Assembly: GCA_013397455.1 (NCBI GenBank)
Contig: VYZB01000057.1
Coordinates: forward strand, 1,761,354-1,825,353
Origin: Crotophaga sulcirostris
Taxonomy: Eukaryota; Chordata; Aves; Cuculiformes; Crotophagidae
DNA: 64,000 nucleotides
Reading direction: 5' to 3'
Part shown: one piece after another, positions 1 through 10,975 of the stretch
How positions within the stretch are numbered: position 1 is the first letter of the stretch
Layout: the number at the start of each line of letters is the position of its first letter
The notes under the pieces: generated by a model
Seen by the model: only the letters and a program-made list of their open reading frames with translations
What the model was told of the DNA's origin: nothing
Database searches by the model: none
Program-made: the position numbers and the translations under genes

Positions 1-3000
1 AAAAATGCTCGAATTCCCAAAAGTGATGCAGAATCTAGGGATTTGGGCACAAATTTGGGATCTATTTGGCTTTGCAGGAGGATGTCTTTCACCTATAAAC
101 TCATGCTATTAAACATGCCCAAATCTAAATGCATGACTTTTTACTACATGTTTGCATGTAATGTAATTGTAGGTAGCATAATGCATCTCACTAACCAGAA
201 CTGAGATATATGAAAACATAAGAGGGCTGATATGTATGTCATCTTTTTACAGTGGAAGTCTTTCAAAGCATAATTTTATCTACTGCATGTGGTCTAGTTT
301 ATATTTTGTGCTATGTGCACACTAACTATAAATCTGAAACTAAAGAAAAGCATTCATTATCATGAACTCAGCTAAAAAAATAAACAAACAGGCAAACAAA
401 ACCAATGAAAAAACATATCCAGAATAAAAATGCAGACTCTCATTTTTATTTGGTTTAAAAATGTGGAGGAATCAGGCCGTACTAATATTATTTTTAAACA
501 CTGAAAATTATGATATTTTAAAGAAAGTGCACAAATAACCTCAATTCTACCCTTGATCACAGCCATATTGAAAGCCTATTTTCTATAGGTTGATTACTGA
601 CATCTTCACTTCCAGCAAGTAAGGGGCCATTAATTCAGCTCAGCACCTGGCAACTTGCCTTGCTTCTGGAGGTAAATTTCCATGTTGCAGGCTTTCAGGG
701 AAAGATGACAGGGACAGATCCTTCAGTAGCAGCTACTACATTTAATGAAGGGAAAGAGTCTTATTACTGCAGTCATTCTTTTCCATAGCATCCCACATTA
801 GAGTCAAAGAAACCATTAAAGCATCTTTTTACCAGAGGCCAAAGATTTTCATTCAATTACTCCCATTCTAGAGCAATAATTTGAGTTCACCAAAAAGCAT
901 ATTTTACCAAAATCCATCCACGTTCAATTTGAATGTGCATGCTATTTTTCATTTCAGTTTCTGAGGTTTGATTTCCAGCCACTGATTCTTCTTCTTGGAT
1001 GTTTTTGACCCAGAAGAACATCTAGACACTCAAATCAAGTCCCTTCTTGATCTCCCTTTTCGTAAAATGTCTGCTGTGGCCACTTGTCAAGCAAAGAAAT
1101 AACCTGGGAAGACAAAAATCTGATTCTGGTCCAATTAGTTCTGCAGCACTGCCTTTTCAGAGTATTCCACCTTGCATTCCTACTCTATAGTTTTTGGCTC
1201 ATAAGTTGACTCTCTTCTTACATAGATAATATCATCACTTCTGTCAAACAATGCTGCTTTCTATCCCCCCTTACAGGTCTATAATATCTTTGTATGCATC
1301 AGGGTGATTTTTACTACCTGAGGAGTAAAATTCCCACCCTCCCTCTCTCGCTCTCTTTCTCCGCCAAGAAAGTAAGCAGCTTTATGCTTATTTTAAAGAC
1401 TGACAAACAGAAACACAGAGACAATAATGCTTTACTCCGTGTTACATATCAGACCGGAGCAGACCCATGCAACTTATATCTCCTGGCTAAATCCAGCAAT
1501 GCATTAGCAGTGCTAGTTCTGTAATCTCTAACCCTTGCTGCTGGTTGTCTTCACTACACACGCAGATTGGCAAATTTCAGTTTCATATGTTAAAATGTAT
1601 CAAAGATGTCTAGTTATGGCCATTTTTTTCAGGAAACTTCTATTTAATTCCCTATAAGGCACTTGCAAATTCAGTGCAAATCTACTAAAACAGGATTTTC
1701 TACTTTGGTTTCATAAAAGACAGAGGAAATCTATGCAGGTGAGAGACCAGATCACTAATACTTTTAGTCTAGGACATTCTGCTTAAGGTGCATACCAAAC
1801 AAAAGGTACAACAGAAACACCTGACTACCAGAAAAAAAATGAGGGAATTCAGACATAAAACATCAACAGTGAGCCCCACCCCCTGTATTCTGAACATACC
1901 AATCTCCCAGACTAAAAGAAAGATAATCTCCTACCATCAGGTTATTGATCCCCTCCACATGCACAATGAATGCACAAGCATTTCCTGGAAGTGTCAGATG
2001 GTGGATTTATAAACTCTGTTAATGATAGGAGCACAGCTGTGCATTTACTGAATTGTTTCAGTATTGCAGTTGCCATGCAGTCTCATATTGTTTGATTTGA
2101 AATAAGCAACCTATATTTTGCATATTTTTTAGTGATTTCATTATTGTGAAGTCTCAATGTAGACATGCAATATTAAGTCAACTAACTTGTGGTCAAGTCA
2201 GGCAAAACTGATTCACATCATGGATATAACCCAATACACTGAAGAGCACACATCAAACTACATTCTTGTTGTTCCAGGAGAAAAAGAAAAAAGAAGAAAA
2301 AAAACAAGTTATGTTCTACAGGCTGTCAAATCATCACTTTCTACAGCAAAAATTAAGAGAGATGCTAACAGACAGGTGAGGGGAAGACTCAGTAAATGTT
2401 TAGTTGTTTTCTACTAAGGCTGTGATTCAAGAGAATTAAAGTGAACAACTCCTTATCAGACATGAAGTGAATCTGTCAGAATGATAAGTTCTAATAGTGT
2501 TATAGCATACAGAATTTAGATAAATAATTCATAATTTACCATCTACAAGTGGCATCTACCTAGCTACCAGTGTTCTGATACGGATCCCAATTAAACCTTC
2601 ACAGTGGTCATGGATTTCTCCTAACAACCGTGATTATAAAGGCAGGAAAAGTTATCGAACCTCATAATTTGATGCCCATAAAACAGTGTCATGCAGTGGC
2701 GGTAACGATAGGGTGGCTTCAGTCCCAGGCTGATATTTAGTACCCAGTACAAGCAAAAGAAGACAGAAGGCACGATTAGTCCTGCAGTAGACCCATTGCC
2801 TCCTCAGTTAGTGGCTGGGACTCAGATCTGAGATTCCCTGAGGAATATAAGGGAGTACCAAAGCATCCTGCTCCAGACACAACACTTGCTTAAGTGCTTC
2901 TAACCCAGGGACAAAATTTAACCTTCAAAATGATAACAATGAACATGAAAGACAATTCCTTATCACCACAGAGTAATACGCTTTTGATATATGTTCACTA

Positions 3001-4673
3001 TGCAAAACTGACCTAGGAAAAGCATTAGGCTTTTAATGTTCTGTTTTCTCCACTGCTTTGCTTGCAGGCTAGGAAGCCTGTGATCATGCACAGGGCTCCC
3101 CTATAATCAAATTCTGTTATGGAATCAGGCTAACATTGTTAGGATTACGAGACCATTAGGATGCACTGTCCTGTGTTTCAAATAGCAGTATCATTCTTCT
3201 CCTCTCTCCTGCCACTGCCATTTCAAATTCCAGGTTGGATCAAAAGTACATGCACACGCACATAACTGCACAGCTGTGAGTGGGGCTGTGGGAGACACAC
3301 ATCTGTGTTCATGCCTGACTGTGCACCTGCCTGTGACTATATGACAAAGTTTAAGAAAGGTTTAAAGAACTGTTTCCCTTCTGCTTTCTTGGATATTTTC
3401 TACTAATTGCTGCAAGAATATTTCGATTACAATTCAGATCCTCGTACTTCCATTGAGCTGTATTTTATCATTAAAGCAGTACAACTTTCACAGGATGCTG
3501 GCCCTTGGGGAAGAGCCAGAACTGATTTTTTTGCAGGTTTCCTCTGGTGGGGGTACATAGAGAATGAAGAAGGAAATCTTACTGCCTCACTCACAGAGGG
3601 ATTGACACAAACCACCCTGTGTGTTTTGCATCTACAGAACTTACTTGGCCGATGATGCAGAAGATGCAATTCTGCTTGTCAGGTTTTAGTTTAGCTGGTA
3701 TATACGGGGAAGACATGAATTATTTGGCTTCTGTGGTCATAGGAATTATTGTCAGACTTCTGTGGACTACAAAAGTCTCAGAATTTTATTTTTATCATCT
3801 ATCTTCTCAACTTCTCACGTATCTCTTGAGTTTCGCAATATTCATAATTTGTATAACTTCAACTAGCAATTCTACAACTGTTTCAAAGTAAAACTGATTA
3901 GCAAAATGTCATGTGGGTACATATCTTGCTGAATACTGCTACTATATTTAACTATGAACTGATGTTTGATAAATCTTTACCTTTGTTTCAGTAACTGCTT
4001 TGCATCAATTTAAAGCCCACTAAAGGCTAAAACCATTTCCAAGAATGTAAACCATGAATCGATCTAAATTTATTACTTTGACTTTCCTTGCCACCTGTCA
4101 AGTTATAGATTTTCTTTCTATGTATATTGCTAGATATTAGTCACTAAACAGATGAAAAGCTTTTCAGACCTGACATTGCTATCTCAAAAGGTCAAATAAA
4201 CCTAAAGGCAAGTATGAGTAAGGGAATCTCAGCAGATAACAGCTTTGAATATAGACTGAAAGATTCCACGTGTATTCAAGGATGGTTGGCAAATGGTTAT
4301 TATCTGTACAAGTAAGACACATCTTACTAAGACACATTCAGAATGAAATGGTAGTAGGATAACTGCAGTGTGAAACAACACAAGGCCTGATACCAGAGAC
4401 AATATACTGAGGGAGAGCACAGTGTAGATAAAGTAGCTGTCACTGGTAGCTCTGGAGATCTGAAATATCCACTCCCAACAGCAGATAAATGTTATCATTC
4501 TTTATGGAGGCATTTTTGTTTGTTTTAATTTCCCTGAGAGTAGAAATGCTAGCTGGATCCAAATTTAGGAGCTGTCCGTCCTTTTGAAAACAGCATTGGG
4601 GATAAAAATTAGAAATACAATCTCCTTTAGAAGAATTCTAATGCAAGAAAAATATGGGAATTTATAAATGTAC
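1..4673. other. AT-rich single-copy DNA, no gene seen
   Basis: No ORF here has a recognisable domain. The longest are under 95 codons and often overlap one another on opposite strands, for example around 3.4-3.7 kb. A pyrimidine-rich patch lies near 1339-1366 and a degenerate CA/TG-rich patch near 3250-3330. Some phrases near 930-1020 faintly recall antisense old CR1, but too weakly to call. The stretch is most simply intergenic or intronic. Confidence 0.6.
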
Positions 4674-5913
4674 TATGCGGCATCTGCAGAATGACCGAGA
4701 GATCAGGCCCAGCCAGCATGGATTTAGGAGGAGTAGGTCCTGCCTGACCAACCTGATCTCCTTTTATGACCATGTGACGCGCCTGGTGGATGAGAGGAAG
4801 GCTGTGGATGTGGTGTACCTGGACTTCAGCAAGGCCTTTGACACTGTCTCCCACAGTAGACTCCTGGAGAAGCTGGCAGCCCGTGGCTTGGATGGGAGCA
4901 CTCTGTGCTGGGTTAGGAATTGGTTGGATGGCCGAGCCCAGAGAGTGGTGGTGAATGGTGTCTCATCCAGTTGGCGGCCGGTCACCAGTGGTGTCCCTCA
5001 GGGATCGGTGTAGGGCCCGGTCCTGTTTAATATCTTTATTGATGATCTGGATGAGGGGATTGAGTCCATCAGCAGCAAATTTGCAGATAATACCAAGCAG
5101 GGAGGAAGTGTCGATCTGTTAAAGGGTAGGAGGGCCCTACAGAGGGACCCTGACAGACTGGAGAGGTGAGCTGATTTCAATAGGATGAGGTTTAATAAGT
5201 CCAAATGCCGGGTGCTACATTTTGGACAATAACCCCATGCTATAGGGTTATAAGCTATAGAAGCTTAAAAAGCTATAAACTGGGGACAGAGTGGTTGGAG
5301 AGGAGTCAGGCAGAAAGGGAGGGACTTGGGAGTACTGGTAGACAGGAAGCTCAACATGAGCCAGCAGTGTGCCCAGGTGGCCAAGAAGGCCAATGGCATC
5401 CTGGCCTGCATCAGGAATAGTGTGTCGAGCAGGACCAGAGAAGTTATCGTCCCCCTCTACTCGGCACTGGTTAGGCCACACCTTGAGTACTGTGTGCAGT
5501 TCTGGGCCCCTCAGTTTGGGAAAGATGTCAAGATACTGGAGGGTGTCCAGAGGAGGGCAACAAAGATGGTGAAGGGGCTGGAGCACAAGCCCTATGAGGA
5601 GCGACTGAGGGAGCTGGGGCTGTTTAGTCTGGAGAAGAGGAGGCTCAGGGGTGACCTTATTGCTCTCTACAACTACCTAAAAGGAGGTTGTAGTCAGGCA
5701 GGGGTTGGTCTCTACTCTCAGGTTACCAGTGACAGAACTAGAGGACTTGGACTCAGGTTCCGTCAGGGAAGGTTTAGGTTTGATATTAGGAAAAAGTTCT
5801 TCACTGAAAGGGTAGATAGCCATTGGAATGTGCTGCCCAGGGAGGTGGTGGAGTCACCAACCCTGGAGGTGTTTAAGAGGAGATTGGATGAGGCACTCAG
5901 TGCCATGGTTTAG
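4674..5913 (+). pseudogene. CR1 ORF2 fragment (reverse transcriptase and C-terminal part), disabled
   Basis: In life this ORF copied CR1 RNA into DNA at the nick. The frame opens in the RT finger/palm region. Motif A ([14 protein letters not shown]) and motif B (SGVPQGSV) are intact. A TAG at 5011-5013 follows GSV, where copy D reads TTG. Motif C is damaged: the second catalytic Asp of FADD is an Asn codon (AAT at 5089-5091). Around 5225-5285 there is a small insertion of TATAG/AAGCTATAA-like sequence that shifts the frame. A final open segment from about 5326 to 5913 encodes the C-terminal region ([19 protein letters not shown] onward) and ends at the family's usual stop after LSAMV. No residual activity is expected. 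Confidence 0.93.
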
Positions 5914-6000
5914 ATGATGGGTTGGTGTTAGTGTTGGGTTATAGATTGGACTCGATGATCTCAAAAGTCCTTTCCAACCTTGTGATACTGTGATACAGTG
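4674..6000 (+). mobile_element. CR1 LINE copy A, 5'-truncated
   Basis: This is a non-LTR retrotransposon of the CR1 clade, the main LINE of birds. Homology to copy D (32.6-35.1 kb, opposite strand) starts abruptly at 4674 inside the RT region, which is the usual 5' truncation of target-primed insertion. It runs to the 3' terminus, where the tail CCAACCTTGTGATACTGTG is followed by a short TGTGATAC-type repeat. In the first roughly 245 aligned bases I count about a dozen differences from copy D by eye, so the two are close relatives. No target-site duplication is evident, as is normal for CR1. Confidence 0.95.
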
Positions 6001-7184
6001 AAAACTACCACACTTTTATGTGATTTACTGCCCTCAGAGTTAGAAAGCATGAAAAATATATTGACGGTTCTTTTGTATATTACAGGACATTTTCTCTTTT
6101 TTTTTAAATCAGTTTGCACCAGTGCAACACAGAAGTTTTTATGGTGTACTTTTTATTGTTTTCCTCTCCTTTTTAAGCTTGGAAAATAATTTTAATTGAT
6201 CTTACAATGAATATATTTTTATATCAAAAAAGATCACAGCAATGGTGTCCTTTAGCAGGCATTGTATTTAGAAAAAGAGCAGTACTCTAAAAAAATGCAT
6301 ATGACTATTTCCATCAACCCCCCAAAAACTATCCGTTCCTATAGTTATCTTACATGCCACAATAAAAAAATAGACTCTTGCAGTCCGTTAAATCTGGTAT
6401 TAATAATAAATGAACACCAAATCATAAATACAACCTTTCACTGTTCTATTGCTGAAGATCACTGCAGGATAAATACTAACATGAGCAATGTTAAACATAC
6501 AGCTGAATGGATACCTTATTTCCAATAGGAAAATGTGTCCAAAATTGACACTAAACAAAAAGGGTCAGGCATACGTTAAAAAAAAATGGGAAAATATTTT
6601 AACAGAAATTACTGTTCAAGATTGAATTGTAGAAATGTCCAGAGAATTCAGAGTTATGTTAAGCTGTATAATGACAGCGTTTGATTTGTTAACGATGCTG
6701 AGGTAGAGACATATACTGTTTGGGAAAGAAATGTTGATTTGGAAGGGAAAATAGATGAATGTGCAAGAAAGGCTGCAGCAGGAATTATGCAATAAGGTAC
6801 AACCTTTTTAAATTTCCAGGTAATGGGCTAATTTCTAGTCTATTCCTCTTCCTTCCAGTGGATCTTAATAACAGGGCATAAGTGATTGGAGATGCAGGCA
6901 AGTGGTGGATTGACAGAAGATATGTAAGAAACTCTACTACAAGTATGGTGCAGGCTGGAGCAGAAAATAGGAGCACCACTCTGCCACAGGCTTAGATGAT
7001 TAGGTAGGAGACCTGAAATTGCAAGCACAGTTTTTGTGGAGTGAATGAAATAAGCCCAATCAGAATGTATTTAGAAGAGAGACTTATTGCATGACCTACT
7101 TTCCATAGTCATACTCACAGAGTTACAGAGGCCATTAGAGTTTATCTTTCAGAAAATGAAGACAACAGAATATCTTCTAACAAC
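6001..7184. other. AT-rich single-copy DNA, nothing recognised
   Basis: There is no ORF with a domain and no clear repeat. Short A and T tracts are present, for example near 6580 and 6090. Confidence 0.55.
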
Positions 7185-7660
7185 ACATTTTAATATTAAC
7201 CAGATGGAGGGTCACACATTTATGGACCTTGCCTAAAGAATTAATGAAAGTAGTGACAATAAGGAGGATCTCAGAGTCCTAATGCATAATCAGTTAGACC
7301 AGTCATATCTGCATCCTGTCGTAACTAGGAGTGTAAGCAGAAATAGTTGTATAGAAACAGGTATTTGAGGGAATATTTCCTTTGTTTCACACAGAAGTGA
7401 GTCTACTAGTAATATACCAGTATTAACCAGTTGTACTTTAAAAAATCTGTTGAAAACATTCCTCATCCTGAAAGAGTTCAAAGGCTTGCCCTGTTTAGTT
7501 TATTCATAAGATGAAACAATTTGCTTGTGGTCTACAAATATTCATATGAGAAGTTTCTGCTGATAGACCACACTTTAATCTACCAAAACAAACTCACTAT
7601 GAGATCCTAAGGTAAAAATGACCCTGGATAGACAAAAACTATGAATAAGTTATAGCTTTT
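7185..7660 (+). mobile_element. Ancient CR1/L3-like fragment
   Basis: The phrase GGATCTCAGAGTCCTAATG near 7265 matches the start of the thumb region that follows RT in old amniote CR1. Near 7475-7610, phrases equivalent to 'rGGCTTgCCCTGTTTAGTtTA', 'gTcTACAAATATTCATATG' and 'CTTTAATCTACCAAAACAAA' follow in the same order as in old CR1/L3 3' coding sequence. The frame is destroyed and divergence is high, so this is an old fixed copy. The match is from memory of family sequence, not an alignment. Confidence 0.6.
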
Positions 7661-8016
7661 TTTAAGAGCTACTTAAATAGCTTAGCTAGTAAGGCACTGA
7701 TTTGCCTGTTTCTTAGTATGTAAATCAAAATGGCCTTTTTAAAAAAGATAGGAAACATAGATCAAGGAGATATCATGCTGACAAAACAACTATTAACACC
7801 TAAATTTCTTTGCCCAGTGCATTGTGATCAACATTTTCCCCTTGGCACTGAAGTATGTGACTCTAGCTGGGAACTGGTCTGCTCACAGGAATTACGGATC
7901 CTTACTGAACATGTTGGTTCACCCTGTAGCACTTAGGGTATGTTGCTACATGATCTGTCACCATCCAAAGGGATGAGACTGCTGTGGAGGCATTTCTTTA
8001 AGCACTATGTCACTTT

Positions 8017-8033
8017 TCTCTCTCTCTCTCTCT
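8017..8033. repeat. (TC)n microsatellite
   Basis: Eight uninterrupted TC dinucleotides within a pyrimidine-rich patch. Confidence 0.9.
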
Positions 8034-8277
8034 TCGTGACCATCTTTACAAAGATTTTACTGCATGGTCTTAATGCTTTGATTTCCTTGGGGATGCTACC
8101 TATGTTTTTTAATGCACTGAGAGACTCTCCATTATAAATACTAGGTGTTAATGAAAATACATATTCAGGAACAGCCAGTCAGTCAAGTATCTTGAGTGTA
8201 ATTGGAAATGTGCCCCTGGATTTTTACAGCAATGGTGAGCAGAATTAGATTATAAAAACTACCAAAAGGATTGCATT

Positions 8278-8300
8278 GACTTCTGGACTTCTGGACTTCT
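8278..8300. repeat. GACTTCTG tandem repeat, about 3 units
   Basis: Two full perfect GACTTCTG units followed by GACTTCT. This is short and probably a slippage product. Confidence 0.85.
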
Positions 8301-10099
8301 TTCAACCGGAACTTGCATCTAGGACCATTCCTTGGAGGGGGAGGGGTGTCTGTTGTAGTGGGTACAAGTTAAGCAAATAATCATCATTCCACTAAACACT
8401 AGATCTTCTGGAAATAAGGGAGCATTAATCAGTCTGCTCCTAACTATTCCTTCTTAACACCTCTCAGCAATTTAAAGATCAAATCCTTCCCCTATCCAAA
8501 AGGGAGAAGGAAAGGAAAGATCCTGGGAAATTCTGTCACCTCCCTGACCTCCATGGGCAAAAGCCTAGTTCCACACTTTTCTTTTGTTTCCACATGAGAA
8601 AAGTCTTATTACTCTATCCCAGAGTCCTCACCATCATCACGTTGTCATTTTGCTGCTATAAAGATGATCAAAGACCTGACTAACTGACCCTTGGATAATA
8701 GATATATTAATAGTGACAACTCTTCTTTCCTGCATTGCACAGAAAGAGAGCCCAGCTTCATTCAAATGTAAGGGAACACGATGAAACTTGATTTCCTAAT
8801 AGCCCAGAGATGCAAGTAGGAAAAGCACTGAAATAGGGATCTGCCTCTCCAGGACTATGTGTCCACCACATGAAAAAAAAAAGAGTAAAAAGGAAGTTCA
8901 AAACTAAAGACAGTCCTTCTCTGATTGTTTTACAACCAAAATCTCAGACTGTATTATGATCAAAATTAATGATGCATGAATACTGTGTTTTCCAATATCA
9001 TTCCTCTCTCAAACACAAACTTGAACAACTGGTAACAATCTGTCAATAAATTATTTTTTCAACATAGAGGAAAAGACAGAGAGAAAGAATAAATGTCACT
9101 AGTCCATCATTACCACTCACATTTGTTGCACAGTTAGCACTGTGCTTTCAGAGTTGACGTTCAGCCATGCTTCTAAGGTTTCCATCACTTTCCCACTCCT
9201 TCCTTGCCTTGTCCTAGTGTTGCCACTTACTCCTGGACTATTGTTTGATTAGTTAATTCTACAGAATAAGCTATAAAATTCAACATGCCTGAAACCATCC
9301 AAAAAAAGAGCACCAAGGACAAGGTCATTACCATTCAACTCTGGCAAGAATTTCAAGCTTAGCATTCCTCAAGCCCCCATCTTCTTGGCTCAATATCCAC
9401 TGCAAGAAGCAAAATATCTGACAGAACACAATATAAATTGTGTATGTGAATTTTCAGATCATCTTGTTAAAAACATAAAAATCAAAAATCTCAAGAGCTT
9501 TTCTGCTTGCTCCTTTGCACCTTTTCCACTGTTGCACAAATTTAGGGCTTGGGAGAGCAGATACAACAAAGGGTGAACCACAGCTTAAGATAGCTGTATT
9601 TTGTTTCTTAATTTTTCTCTTAAATGTAAAGATGATTGCACATCATTAGGAGCTATTGACATCATTAGTGAAGATCATATCAATTATATCAACTTCCCAT
9701 TAGTCATATACTGTACATTGTCTTCGGCCATCCCTATTATATGTTTATTTTTATAATTCTAGGAAAAAGAGTAGGCTAGATTCTCCCACATGAGAAGCTT
9801 TGAAACCAATGGATTTACTCATAATGTTGTTACTCAGCACAAAAAAGAAAAAAGGGAAGGATCAAAAGGCCTTAATTCTGCCACTGAGGGTGTTGCATCC
9901 ACATTTTTTCGACTTTAATAGCCTGAGGCCCCATTTTCTACTGCTTTCTCCCTGAGTATTTTCAAGAGAAGTCTCATCTCAGGGTGACCACTATTGACTT
10001 CACTGCCAAGATTTTGCAGTCTTCTCATGCATTGTTATTGCCAAACCTTTTATGTGAAATCTCCAGATGCCTTGCAAATATTTATTTGTTAACTTCCAT

Positions 10100-10200
10100 T
10101 GCACTCTATGATGTTGTATTATCACCATTTCATAAATGGGCAAGTTGAACTAATGAGAAGGTAAGTCATCTGCCTAAAGCTACAGTGGGAGCCAGCAGTA
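10100..10200 (+). mobile_element. MIR-like (CORE-SINE) fossil
   Basis: The order ATTATCACCATTTCATAAATG, then AAGTTGAAC, then GAAGGTAAGTCATCTGCCTAA, then AGCTACAGTGGGAGCCAG follows the MIR/CORE-SINE body. In the mammalian consensus these are 'attatccccattttacagatg', 'gaaactgag', 'gaggttaagtgacttgcccaa' and 'gtcacacagctag...gagccag'. It is highly diverged, as expected for an amniote-wide fossil. Strand is given relative to the usual MIR orientation. Confidence 0.6.
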
Positions 10201-10263
10201 CATTCACTAGTATATTCTAATTACCCTTACCCTTCCCAGTACACCAGTACATCTTCTGCATGC

Positions 10264-10975
10264 AGCATTACAGACCTGGGGGAGAATGGTTGGAGAGCTG
10301 CCTGGCAGAGAAGGCCCTGGGGTTGTTGATTGACGGTTGGCTGAATATGAGCCATATGAGCAGTGGCCCAGGTAGCCAAGAAGGCCAATGGCATCTTGGC
10401 CTGTATCAGAAACAGCGTGGCCAGCAGCACCAGGGCAGTGATTGTGCCCCTGTACTTAGCACTGGTGAGGTCACACCTGGAGTGCTGTGTGCAGTTCTGG
10501 GCCCCTCACTACAAGAAGGACATTGAGGGGCTGGAGCGCGTCCAGAGAAGGGCAATGAGGGTGGTGAAGGGGCTGGAGAACAAGTGTTATGGGAAGCAGC
10601 TGAGGGAACTGGGACTGTTTAGCTTAGAAGAGTATGAGGTGAGATCTCATCACTGTCTACAACTACCTGAAAGGAGGTTGTAGTGAGGTGAGTGTTGGTC
10701 TCTTCTCCCAAGTGACAGGTGACAGGATGAGAGGAGATGGCTGCAAGTTGCGCGAGGGGAGGTTCAGATTAGACATTAGGAATAATTTCTTTACTGAAGG
10801 GGTGGTCAGGCACTGGAATAGGCTGCCCAGGGAGGTGGTTGAGTCACCATCCCTGGAGGTGTTTAAGAAACAGGTAGATGAGTTCCTCAGGGATATGGTT
10901 TAGTAAGTGGACAGGTACGGCTGGACTTGATGATCTCAAAGGTCTTTTCCAACCAGATGACTCTATGATTCTTTG
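10264..10975 (+). mobile_element. CR1 LINE copy B, 5'-truncated
   Basis: The element starts near the AGACCTGGGGGAGAATGG phrase and covers the C-terminal part of ORF2 and the short 3' UTR. It ends GATGATCTCAAAGGTC...CCAACCAGATGACTCTATGATTCT. The ATTCTATG-type terminus separates it from copies A, D and E, which end in TGTGATAC. At protein level it also differs from copy A, for example [19 protein letters not shown] against [18 protein letters not shown]. It is therefore a distinct subfamily. Confidence 0.95.
10363..10903 (+). pseudogene. CR1 ORF2 C-terminal fragment, frameshifted
   Basis: Two open blocks cover the region downstream of the RT palm. The first, 10363-10683, begins [20 protein letters not shown] and includes [19 protein letters not shown] and RELGLFSLE. 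After EEYEV the reading leaves the family frame: the copy A equivalent is [20 protein letters not shown], and here the same nucleotides read out of frame. The second block, 10688-10903, resumes with [16 protein letters not shown] and [20 protein letters not shown] and stops after RDMV, the family's C-terminus. No RT catalytic motifs are present, so the copy is inert. Confidence 0.9.

Larger units (their letters stand above)
7661..10099. other. Single-copy DNA with short simple repeats
   Basis: A (TC)8 microsatellite lies at 8017-8033. A GACTTCTG unit is repeated almost three times at 8278-8300. Otherwise I recognise no gene or repeat. The tract near 9776-9995 has phrases reminiscent of old amniote interspersed repeats but is too degraded to name. 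Confidence 0.5.

Noticed and set aside
3407..3669. Overlapping + and - strand ORFs of about 80 codons
   Set aside because: Mutually antisense, no domain, and no exon signals.
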